Source: Planctomycetes bacterium GWF2_42_9
GTDB lineage: Bacteria > Planctomycetota > Phycisphaerae > Sedimentisphaerales > UBA12454
Assembly (NCBI GenBank): GCA_001825675.1
Contig: MHYA01000045.1
Coordinates: forward strand, 1-35,792
DNA length: 35,792 nt
Direction of reading: 5' to 3'
Under the pieces are notes generated by a model, which ran no database searches, was not told where the DNA came from, and was given only the letters and a program-made list of their open reading frames with translations. Below are positions 8,022 through 15,483 of this stretch, piece by piece. Position numbers and translations under genes: made by a program. Each line of letters opens with the position of its first letter. Position 1 is the stretch's first letter.

Positions 8022-9122
8022 ATGGAAAGTACGGCACCAAAAACCAGAAAGATAACAATAGCCGATGTGGCCAAGAAGGCTTCGGTAAGTCCTGGAACTG
8101 TTTCGCGAGTTCTTAGTGGTACAAATACTTTAGTTCGCATTTCAGAAAAGACACGGAAAACTGTCATAGAAGCAGCAAGGCAACTCAATTTTTATCCTAA
8201 TTACGCGGCTCAATCTCTTGCGAGTGCTAAAACACATACAATAGGTGTTGCAATCTGTCAGGATCAAACCGGCAGAGGGTTTATTGGTATGTATGAAGCC
8301 ATGATCATTAGTGGTATTGAAGAAGCTGCCCATGAGCAGGGGTATGATATTTTGCTGATGAGTCTTGTAGATCCGGTTCGTGATATTGAACGCTGCAAGC
8401 GGATCTTTTTGCAGAATAGAATAGATGGGCTAGTCATGATAACAAGCCCTGAACGTGATATTATAGTAAAAGAGCTTGTTGAAATGGGCGAGACCGTTGT
8501 GGCAATAGACGCTTACGGTGCCGATATTGGAATACCTTGTGTTAATATTGACAATATCAAAGCTATTAAGATTGCTATGCAATATTTAACTTCACTTGGA
8601 CATCGTAAAATAGGCTTTATAGGAACGTTAAAAGATCAGGAAGGTATTGAGGAATCATTGAGGCGCAAAGGGTATGAAGCGGGTTTGAAATTTGCTAATA
8701 TCGCTTTGGATCCAGCTTACATAATTAATGGTTCGAGCGTTTCAAATAGGACAAAAGGTCCAACCGGTGGAACATTTGATGATGGTTATATCGGCGTTAA
8801 GGAATTAATGTCTCGCGTAAATGGTTTAACGGCTGTGGTGTGTCACAATGACCTTGTGGCTGCTGGTGTGATTGCGGGTCTCAATCAAGCTGGAAAAAAA
8901 ATTCCTAGTGATGTGAGTGTTATAGGGTTTGATGATTCAATTGTTTCACGAACTACGTTTCCATCACTGTGCTCGATAAGACATCCAACTGAATTAATGG
9001 GGAAAGTAGCAGTAGACTTGATTTTAAAAACAGGTCAAGATAATAGTAAGTTAAATATCAATCGCAGGTATGTTTTAGATGCAGAGCTCGTTATTAGAGA
9101 TAGCGTTAGCCCAATTGCATAA
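8022..9122 (+). CDS. LacI/GalR-family transcriptional regulator
   Basis: A 366-residue regulator. N-terminal helix-turn-helix at about residues 11-33 (TIADVAKKASVSPGTVSRVL), hinge helix around AAQSLASAKTHTIGV, then a periplasmic-binding-protein-like sensor domain with the usual landmarks: VDPVRDI...NRIDGLVMI, SLGHRKIGFIG, VCHNDLVAAGVIAGL and VSVIGFDDS. Members bind palindromes with a central CG, usually repressing until a sugar ligand binds. It sits between the two arms of the glycan locus, and candidate AANCGNTT sites occur at its own promoter and at two downstream loci, so it is the likely local regulator. The ligand is unknown. The hinge lacks the common Arg before the Ser-Leu. The start at 8022 gives the normal distance to the HTH. 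Confidence 0.93.
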   Translation: MESTAPKTRKITIADVAKKASVSPGTVSRVLSGTNTLVRISEKTRKTVIEAARQLNFYPNYAAQSLASAKTHTIGVAICQDQTGRGFIGMYEAMIISGIEEAAHEQGYDILLMSLVDPVRDIERCKRIFLQNRIDGLVMITSPERDIIVKELVEMGETVVAIDAYGADIGIPCVNIDNIKAIKIAMQYLTSLGHRKIGFIGTLKDQEGIEESLRRKGYEAGLKFANIALDPAYIINGSSVSNRTKGPTGGTFDDGYIGVKELMSRVNGLTAVVCHNDLVAAGVIAGLNQAGKKIPSDVSVIGFDDSIVSRTTFPSLCSIRHPTELMGKVAVDLILKTGQDNSKLNINRRYVLDAELVIRDSVSPIA

Positions 9123-9149
9123 AGCTTTTTAAATATTAGCGAGTAAAAC

Positions 9150-9353
9150 ATGAAAAGCCATAAATATAGTATCACAATGATCATTGCGATGATGATACTG
9201 TTTTTTTATGGATTATGTGCGCAAGCGATTGCGCAGGACGAATGTATAAGATCCAATACACCGATTATAGCAGATTTAAATGGTGATTGCAGGGTGGATT
9301 TCCAAGACTTTGTGATCTTTGCATCGCAATGGCTTGATTCAAGTGAATTTTAA
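9150..9353 (+). CDS. Exported mini-dockerin-like protein, 67 aa
   Basis: Residues 1-29 form a signal peptide (MKSHKYS, hydrophobic core, then CAQAIAQD with an Ala-x-Ala-type cleavage site). The mature part of under 40 residues is one dockerin-like calcium loop: D-L-N-G-D-C-R-V-D-F-x-D-F, followed by the Phe-Ala-Ser-Gln-Trp-Leu helix seen at the C-termini of larger exported proteins in this window. A stand-alone single repeat with nothing else is unusual; true cellulosomal dockerins have two. It begins 27 bases after lacI and precedes the NGSFE protein gene. A predicted operator lies inside its signal-peptide codons. It may be a decoy, plug or remnant of a larger protein; no function assigned. 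Confidence 0.7.
   Translation: MKSHKYSITMIIAMMILFFYGLCAQAIAQDECIRSNTPIIADLNGDCRVDFQDFVIFASQWLDSSEF
9218..9235. promoter_or_regulatory. Predicted LacI-family operator inside the mini-dockerin gene
   Basis: TGCGCAAGCGATTGCGCA: seven-base arms TGCGCAA/TTGCGCA around GCGA, with core AAGCGATT (9223-9230). It lies within the codons for the signal-peptide end (CAQAIAQ). A weak promoter-like pair, TTGCGA (9184-9189) and TATGGA (9207-9212), is just upstream, so it may control an internal promoter for the gene at 9430 or act as a roadblock. Confidence 0.6.
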
Positions 9354-9429
9354 ATAACCGAGAAAAATTCTTATTTTGGCTCGTGGCCGGAACTATGGAA
9401 TTACAGAAGGTTTTTATATGGAGGAACAC

Positions 9430-11481
9430 ATGAATAAAGACTTTTACATTTTACTTATGGCAGTATCTCTATTAGCAGTTAGCTGTTCAGCGGAGATACA
9501 AATACTAAATGGTTCGTTTGAAGAGCCAACATACGCTAACTGGGGAGCATGGCAGCAAATGAACGGCTGGAACTACGCTGACGCAACCACTTGGAATGGC
9601 GGTTATTATGGCGGCGGACCGAGGCACCCAGACTGGCCCACAGCATTACAGGCAATAGATGGACAACAGATGATCGTGATTCGTTCATTCAATGTATGGC
9701 AAAATACCGGTACGCAAATGATCGCAGGCAAGACTTACACATTCAGTGCTTATGCTGCTTCTGAAAATTCAAGAGCAGCGGGTTTTAAGATTGCAATATT
9801 AACAACTGACTCTAGTTCAACTACTGCTCCGCTTGGAATTGAAAAGGCATCAGCGTATTTCTCACCGCAAGTTTTTTCAAATGGTTTTGCAGCAGAACCT
9901 TATAAAGTTTACTATACAGCAACAAGTGCCGATGCGGGCAAATATTTACAGGTTTTGATATGTTCAAATCCCGATAAGAATGATTCTATATGGGTCGATG
10001 CTGTTGGGATTACAGATGTTTACGTTCCGGCGCAAGCAGGACTACTGAACGGATCATTTGAATCACCCGTTTATTCACAATGGACAGCATGGGGACAATC
10101 AGACAATTGGAACTACGCAGATAACACAACATGGGGCGGCGGATCTTATGGATGCGGTCCTATTTATCCGGCTTGGCCCCCTGCATTAGTTGCGGTTGAT
10201 GGCCAACAGCTCGCAGCTTTTCGTCAATACAATTTATGGCAAAATACGGCTATACAAATAGAAGAAAATACGACATTCACTTTGAAAGTACATGCGGTTT
10301 CAGAAAATGCTCGAAGCAGAGCATTTGTGGCAGGTTTTTATGCCAGTCCAAGCCCGCTTCCAAGTGCAGTTCTAGGTGAAGAGATATATTCGGAATCTAT
10401 TACGCCACAGTCTTGGACATTGGGTTTTACAGCTGAACCTTATACTATTTCATACACTGCTAAAGCTGCAGATGCAGGTAAATATCTACAAGTATTGCTT
10501 TGCTCTGATCCTGGAATAAATGATTACATAATCGCCGATGGCATATCTTTAACTTATGCACCTCATCTTGACGGCGACTTTAATAACAATCATAAGGTCG
10601 ATGGTAATGACCTTAAAGTATTAGTTTCTCAATGGCTTGAATGCACAGATCCTCTTGGAGTTGGCTGTGAAAAAGATGCAAGCTATGAATATATCAGCTA
10701 TGCACCAGCAAGCACAAATGTAACCGTTGATGGTGTTTTAACTGAATGGGCAGATGCATCATGGATACAGATGGATAAGAATTTTTATGAAACCGCTCCT
10801 GATATGCCATCTGCAATGTACGCTTGTAAATGGAATCCACAAAGCAATGTTATTTACCTTGCAGTGAAAGTTGTGGATAATGATAAGATTTTCCTGTCCA
10901 ACGAAGGTTCATATAATAATTGGGATCAGCAGGATGAATTAAATATTTATTGTGAAGGCACTAATGATAACAGTACCGGATTCAGTAATGTTTTTAATAC
11001 TGCACAGCAGTATGCAATAGGTCCAAATGGTTCAGGCGGCACATGGCAGCTTTGGGGAACCGGACTTTGGCTTAGCGATTTCCTGCCAGATCCTGGTTTG
11101 GTAACAGCATGCGTTGTAAATGGTAATAATCTTTCCTATGAAGCTCAAGTAGTTCCTTATGATTATTACAGCGGTATAGTTGGAGTTGGTGATACAGTAC
11201 AAACAACTTTAACAGACGGAAAAATGATCGGCTTCGATGTAGTTGCAGGCTCAAAGAGAGCAGATGGTTTTGGAATGCTTTGTGCGAATATGATGGAAGG
11301 CAAATGGAATGATGCTGGCAAATTCGCAAAATTAGTATGTGTCCAGAATGTTCCGACAGATTGTGGAATATGGGGATATAAAGATGCAGATATTAATAAA
11401 GATTGTTATGTAGATTTTGTCGATTTTGCAGACCTTGCATCTAATTGGTTAATTTGCAGTGATCCTGAAGGTTGTTACTAA
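9430..11481 (+). CDS. Exported multi-module protein: two NGSFE modules, CBM9-like domain, two dockerin-like repeats
   Basis: Start chosen at 9430 because GGAGGA ends four bases upstream and a clean signal peptide follows (MNKDFYILLMAVSLLAVSCSA); the frame also opens at a TTG at 9376. The 683-residue protein reads: NGSFE module 1 (about 23-195), NGSFE module 2 (204-378), a dockerin-like loop DGDFNNNHKVDGNDL (378-402), a DOMON/CBM9-like sandwich (about 430-645, with VDGVLTEWADASW, YLAVKVVDND and DQQDELNIY), and a terminal dockerin-like loop DADINKDCYVDFVDF (about 651-680). No catalytic domain is visible, so it is probably a sugar-binding or surface-anchoring protein. It is followed by a probable terminator. 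Confidence 0.82.
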   Translation: MNKDFYILLMAVSLLAVSCSAEIQILNGSFEEPTYANWGAWQQMNGWNYADATTWNGGYYGGGPRHPDWPTALQAIDGQQMIVIRSFNVWQNTGTQMIAGKTYTFSAYAASENSRAAGFKIAILTTDSSSTTAPLGIEKASAYFSPQVFSNGFAAEPYKVYYTATSADAGKYLQVLICSNPDKNDSIWVDAVGITDVYVPAQAGLLNGSFESPVYSQWTAWGQSDNWNYADNTTWGGGSYGCGPIYPAWPPALVAVDGQQLAAFRQYNLWQNTAIQIEENTTFTLKVHAVSENARSRAFVAGFYASPSPLPSAVLGEEIYSESITPQSWTLGFTAEPYTISYTAKAADAGKYLQVLLCSDPGINDYIIADGISLTYAPHLDGDFNNNHKVDGNDLKVLVSQWLECTDPLGVGCEKDASYEYISYAPASTNVTVDGVLTEWADASWIQMDKNFYETAPDMPSAMYACKWNPQSNVIYLAVKVVDNDKIFLSNEGSYNNWDQQDELNIYCEGTNDNSTGFSNVFNTAQQYAIGPNGSGGTWQLWGTGLWLSDFLPDPGLVTACVVNGNNLSYEAQVVPYDYYSGIVGVGDTVQTTLTDGKMIGFDVVAGSKRADGFGMLCANMMEGKWNDAGKFAKLVCVQNVPTDCGIWGYKDADINKDCYVDFVDFADLASNWLICSDPEGCY

Positions 11482-11502
11482 TTTGATTTAACTTGGTATT
11501 TT

Positions 11503-11530
11503 AGTGTTGAGTGTGTTGCTCAATGCTTTT
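11503..11530 (+). terminator. Probable intrinsic terminator after the CBM9/dockerin protein
   Basis: Stem AGTGTTGAG / CTCAATGCT (9 bp, two G-T wobbles), 7-base loop, then a short T run. It lies 22 bases after the stop at 11481. Confidence 0.45.
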
Positions 11531-11567
11531 GAAATACCTTTAACTTCAGTGTTTGGAGGAATATGTT

Positions 11568-12203
11568 ATGAGAAGGTTTGTTATTGTTTTAGCGATTAGT
11601 ATTTCTATAATGGCTGCAGCGAATGCTGGGATTACAAATGGTTCATTTGAATCCCCAACTTATGGTAGCTGGGGCGCATGGCAGCAGGCAAGCGGTTGGA
11701 ATTATATGGATGTTAGCGGCTGGGGCGGCGGATATTATGGTGGCGGCCCTGCACATCCAAGTTATCCAGCAGCTTGGCAGCCACAGGATGGAAGCCAGTA
11801 TATTGCGATTCGTTCATACGCAGTATGGCAGACAACAGATGTACAGTTTGAAGCAGGCAAGACTTATACAATCGGTGTATGGTCAGTACAAGAAAATCCA
11901 CGTTCATATAATTTAGGCATTAACATTGCAGGCAGCACTGATCCGTTGGTCCTTGCAAATGGCGGCGACGCAATCACAGGTATCGCGGTTGAACCTTCGA
12001 CATCGAGTATGGGATATTTTGAACTTTCTTATACGGCAACAGCAGCAGACGCAGGCAAATGGGTACAGGTTGTTTTTTATGAAAACCCAAATATTAATTC
12101 CGGACTTTGGCTTGATAATGCAACATTAACAGTTATACCAGAACCGGCAACAATGATTTCTTTATTGGTTGGAAGTATCTTTTTGGCAAGACGCAAAAAA
12201 TAA
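11568..12203 (+). CDS. PEP-CTERM exported protein with one NGSFE module
   Basis: Start at 11568, with GGAGGA (11555-11560) seven bases upstream; an in-frame TTG at 11553 overlaps that ribosome-binding site and is unlikely. The 211-residue product has a signal peptide ending in ANAG, one NGSFE module (about 20-188: NGSFESPTYGSWGAWQ, the GGGYYGGGP glycine run, YAVWQTTDVQFEAGKTY, TAADAGKWVQVVFYE), and a C-terminal PEP-CTERM signal: PEPATM, a hydrophobic helix, then ARRKK. Such tails are recognised by exosortase for sorting to the surface or matrix; no exosortase gene is in the window. The module is closely similar to those of the preceding gene, indicating local duplication. Confidence 0.9.
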   Translation: MRRFVIVLAISISIMAAANAGITNGSFESPTYGSWGAWQQASGWNYMDVSGWGGGYYGGGPAHPSYPAAWQPQDGSQYIAIRSYAVWQTTDVQFEAGKTYTIGVWSVQENPRSYNLGINIAGSTDPLVLANGGDAITGIAVEPSTSSMGYFELSYTATAADAGKWVQVVFYENPNINSGLWLDNATLTVIPEPATMISLLVGSIFLARRKK

Positions 12204-12217
12204 TAATTGCGATTCAC

Positions 12218-12253
12218 TGTTTGTGCCCTCAATTTTGGGGGCACAAACATTTT
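12218..12253 (+). terminator. Intrinsic terminator between the PEP-CTERM gene and the pseudopilin
   Basis: Perfect 11-bp stem TGTTTGTGCCC / GGGCACAAACA with a 10-base loop, followed by TTTT. It ends 16 bases before the pseudopilin start, so it may act as a partial terminator or mRNA-stabilising hairpin for the highly expressed upstream gene. Confidence 0.75.
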
Positions 12254-12268
12254 GAAAAGGAAAAATGT

Positions 12269-13012
12269 ATGCAGCTTATACAAAACAATGGACGCAAATT
12301 TGTTGGTTCTAAAAAGGTTTCAGCTTTTACGCTGGTTGAATTGCTTGTGGTAATCTCAATCATAGCTGTTCTTTTAGCTGTTTTAATGCCGGCATTAGGT
12401 AAGGCGCGCGAATCGGGCCGCAGAGTAGTATGCATGGCTAATTTAAGGCAGTGGGGGCTTGGCTTTTCGATGTACGAACAGGAATACAAGCGATTGCCAC
12501 GCGCTTATACTTCAAGCACAAGCGGAGCATGGTGGCATACAAATACTATGGGAAAGTATTTGCCAAATTTTTCCTCTAAACAAGGTTTTGGTCATGAGAT
12601 AATAACAGGTGGTATTGCTGTATGCCCATCACATCTTGAAGCAAAAGCCAGTACGGTTGGCCGGAGTTATAGTTTTAATTTTTGGCTCAAATACCCCGAG
12701 GAAGACCTCAAATATTATAGGCAAACCATGGTTGACTTTAAAACTGATTCTAAACGCAAGAGTAGGGTGGTCTTGGCTGACGGTTGTATTGATTGGCCAA
12801 CTTGGTCAGGACAGACACCAGTGAAGGATCAAGTGCAATTTTTCTTCAGCAGCAGAGATGAAATTAATTACTATCGTCATGGCGGCAAAGGCACATGGAA
12901 TAAAGAGCCTGATCGTTATAGCGGAAAAGGTAATTTGCTTTTTGGCGATTGGCATGTAGCAACATTAGATGGAAAAGACAGGGGCACTCTTAAAGTAAAT
13001 GCGCGGGATTAA
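12269..13012 (+). CDS. Type II/IV pseudopilin-like protein
   Basis: Start at ATG 12269; the frame runs back to a TTG inside the terminator stem, which cannot be the real start. The 247-residue protein has the prepilin signature: a basic leader ending SKKVSAFTLVELLVVI, with cleavage expected before the Phe, then a long hydrophobic helix. The C-terminal part resembles the planctomycete H-X9-DG prepilin group, but the motif is degraded: YRHGGKGT is followed by an insertion and then FGDWHV, with Trp where Gly is usual. Only 12 bases separate it from the first GH20 gene, so it is carried in the glycan operon rather than in a secretion-system cluster. A role in secretion or surface display of the adjacent enzymes is possible. 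Confidence 0.85.
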   Translation: MQLIQNNGRKFVGSKKVSAFTLVELLVVISIIAVLLAVLMPALGKARESGRRVVCMANLRQWGLGFSMYEQEYKRLPRAYTSSTSGAWWHTNTMGKYLPNFSSKQGFGHEIITGGIAVCPSHLEAKASTVGRSYSFNFWLKYPEEDLKYYRQTMVDFKTDSKRKSRVVLADGCIDWPTWSGQTPVKDQVQFFFSSRDEINYYRHGGKGTWNKEPDRYSGKGNLLFGDWHVATLDGKDRGTLKVNARD

Positions 13013-13024
13013 ACAGGTATTTTG

Positions 13025-15463
13025 ATGAAGAAATATTTACAAACAAGTGCAATATTCTTAGCCCTATATATAATTTTATACTCAAATCTTTGTTCTGCTT
13101 TTGATGCGCCTTTTATTTGCCCAAAACCTAAACAGGTTACCGCTTTAGATGGTGAGTTTGTTTTTAAGAGAAATATAAACATCGTAAGCGATTCAAATGT
13201 TATGGCTTTGCTGCTTAAAAATGAAATAGCAAAATATATTTCTATTTCTTTCAACGAAAAAGCAGTTAATGGGGAAATCATTAAACTTGCGATAGATGAA
13301 AAATTAAATCAGCAGGGCGGCTACAAATTATTAATCGGCAAAGATATTATCGAAATATACGGCTGCGATAAGGAAGGTTTGCGAAACGGAATTATAAGTT
13401 TGCTCTGGCTTATTCGTGATGCCACCAAATTTGCTAATTCTGATAACTCAATAAAATTGAAATCAATGATAATCTGTGATAATCCTGATGTAATGCTTAG
13501 GGGTATGGATTTGCAATTATGCTATTCAGGGGCTGATATGAAGTTTATGTATGATTCAGCTTACTGTATGGCAATGCTGAAATATAATGCTATCATTCCT
13601 GATTTAGGACTTTTTTATATACCGGAAAATGTGGAAATTTCTAAAGAGGCTCTTTCTCATTTGCCCAAGAATTTTACGCTGATTAATCGTGCCGAATTTA
13701 GAGAGTGGGTAAAGTATTGTCAGCAATGGGGGTTGCAGGTTATTCCAAAAGTTAACTGTCTTGGACATAGTGAAAGAGGCGTTCCCTGGGTTAGTGCATT
13801 TGGCAGAGGGCTCGACATTGGCGATGAGAAAAATTATGAAGTCTTGTATGCAATTATAAATGCTTATCTTGAAGATTGCCCAAGCACAAAATATATTTAT
13901 ATAGGTATGGATGAAGCGGTTGATTGCTTGCGTGAAAACAGTAAAAAGTACAATAAGCCGGCATATCAGCTACTTGCTGAACATATAAACAAAGTTGTCG
14001 CATATTGTAAAAAAAGGAATTTAATTCCGGTGATCTATCACGATATGCTTCTTGGTTCTCAGGAAAAAATGTACTGGCGAGAAGGGGTTGCAAATGGCAC
14101 AGACCTTGAGACTTACCAAGCCAGAGCTTTGATTTCCAAAGACGTAATTATCGATTATTGGAATTACGAGGGGTTTGAGCGTTACCGTACGGTTGAAAAC
14201 ATTCAGAAAGAAGGTTTTAAGGTTTGGTTTACGCCATGGGCAGGCTCATGTGTTCGTACGATGGGACAAAATGCCGCTATTCTTAATACTTCAATTATGG
14301 GAAGTACATGGATTGATTGTACCTACGATGATTCTTTAAAGTTAGGCGGAAAATACCGGTTTTTCTATACTTGTAAATGGCTGCAGGACGCCGTTGCGAA
14401 TCTTGCTGAAATAACATGGAATAGTTCTTATCTGGTTAAAAACTCATTTGACATGGGTTATGACGCGGGCCTAGTGACTACTGAATTATATTGGAATAGA
14501 CCATCGTATAACCGAGTAAAATCGCAAAGTATTGGATTACCTGAAATCAAAAGCCGGCAAACATTAGCAAATGTAAATGATATATATAAAGCATTGAAGT
14601 TAAAGTCAGGTAAAAAGAATTTTAAGGGTGTTGAATTTGAGCTGAACGCTGACAAGGCTATAGTTTTAGGTAATGTTGCAGCAATAGATTTTAGCAAGAT
14701 TATGAAACAGCCTAAACCATGGTCAATAATGATTGATGGCAAAAAGTGCGGTAAAATCTCTGGTATCAATAAATTAAGAGGTGCAAATGAATGTGTTCTA
14801 TATACACGAGATTTTGGGCGTTCTACACTTGCCAATCAATATGGGACGGAAGCTGTTGTTCGATGCGGGCAAACTCATTATTGCGATACATGGGGGGTAG
14901 GTAATAACGCAATACCTCGAAATGGCTTTGTTTTGTCTGGGCAGGGCGGTTATAACCTTTATCCAAATGGCGGTGAAAGTTATGATAATGAGGCTTTCAG
15001 CGGTTATCATACTGTAAGTATTGTCGATGCTGATAACGATGAAGTTGCATTAGGACAGAGAATTTCGGCAGGGCAAAGAGATGCCTCGATTTCAATTGAT
15101 GGAAAAGCCGGTTCACTGATGTTCCTGCATACAACTGCGTATGAGGCAGCACATTTTATGGAGAATATTGCCTCAATCGAAGTTGTATATAAGGATGGTG
15201 AGAAAGCAATTTGTGATTTGCGTTATGGACGCGATGTTTGCAGCTATGATGATATTTGTTTCTTGTATGAAAAGAATGATCTGCCGCAGAGATGGATTGC
15301 TTGTGCTGATTATGGAAAAAGTTTAAATGACGGTAAGCTGCTGTACGTATACGAATGGAAGAATCTTTCACCTGAAAAGGAATTAGATCATATTAATATT
15401 AGCGTGAGCGATCTTGGTTCGCAAATAGGGTATATTATATTAGCTGCGGTGAAAGCTGAATGA
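13025..15463 (+). CDS. Exported GH20 family beta-N-acetylhexosaminidase (paralogue 1)
   Basis: An 812-residue protein with a signal peptide ending NLCSAFDA. An N-terminal alpha/beta domain of the GH20b type (about 30-150, including GCDKEGLRNGIISLLW) is followed by the catalytic barrel (about 155-500): PKVNCLGHSERG, then YIYIGMDEA with the catalytic pair D296-E297, and PVIYHDMLL. The GMDE form recalls the Streptococcus GH20C-like subgroup. The His normally three residues before the Asp-Glu pair's Gly-Met is Tyr here, unlike paralogues 2 and 3. The C-terminal region (about 570-812) is a domain shared by all three GH20 proteins, marked by IPRNGFVLSGQGG. The stop overlaps the ATG at 15460 of the next frame. 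HexNAc release outside the cytoplasm is expected. Confidence 0.85.
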   Translation: MKKYLQTSAIFLALYIILYSNLCSAFDAPFICPKPKQVTALDGEFVFKRNINIVSDSNVMALLLKNEIAKYISISFNEKAVNGEIIKLAIDEKLNQQGGYKLLIGKDIIEIYGCDKEGLRNGIISLLWLIRDATKFANSDNSIKLKSMIICDNPDVMLRGMDLQLCYSGADMKFMYDSAYCMAMLKYNAIIPDLGLFYIPENVEISKEALSHLPKNFTLINRAEFREWVKYCQQWGLQVIPKVNCLGHSERGVPWVSAFGRGLDIGDEKNYEVLYAIINAYLEDCPSTKYIYIGMDEAVDCLRENSKKYNKPAYQLLAEHINKVVAYCKKRNLIPVIYHDMLLGSQEKMYWREGVANGTDLETYQARALISKDVIIDYWNYEGFERYRTVENIQKEGFKVWFTPWAGSCVRTMGQNAAILNTSIMGSTWIDCTYDDSLKLGGKYRFFYTCKWLQDAVANLAEITWNSSYLVKNSFDMGYDAGLVTTELYWNRPSYNRVKSQSIGLPEIKSRQTLANVNDIYKALKLKSGKKNFKGVEFELNADKAIVLGNVAAIDFSKIMKQPKPWSIMIDGKKCGKISGINKLRGANECVLYTRDFGRSTLANQYGTEAVVRCGQTHYCDTWGVGNNAIPRNGFVLSGQGGYNLYPNGGESYDNEAFSGYHTVSIVDADNDEVALGQRISAGQRDASISIDGKAGSLMFLHTTAYEAAHFMENIASIEVVYKDGEKAICDLRYGRDVCSYDDICFLYEKNDLPQRWIACADYGKSLNDGKLLYVYEWKNLSPEKELDHINISVSDLGSQIGYIILAAVKAE

Positions 15464-15483
15464 AACATACGGAGAACATGATA

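Noticed and set aside
9376-9429. TTG start at 9376 for the CBM9/dockerin protein
   Set aside because: It adds residues ahead of a clean signal peptide; the ATG at 9430 follows GGAGGA.
12221-12268. TTG start at 12221 for the pseudopilin
   Set aside because: It lies in the terminator stem; the ATG at 12269 gives a normal prepilin leader.
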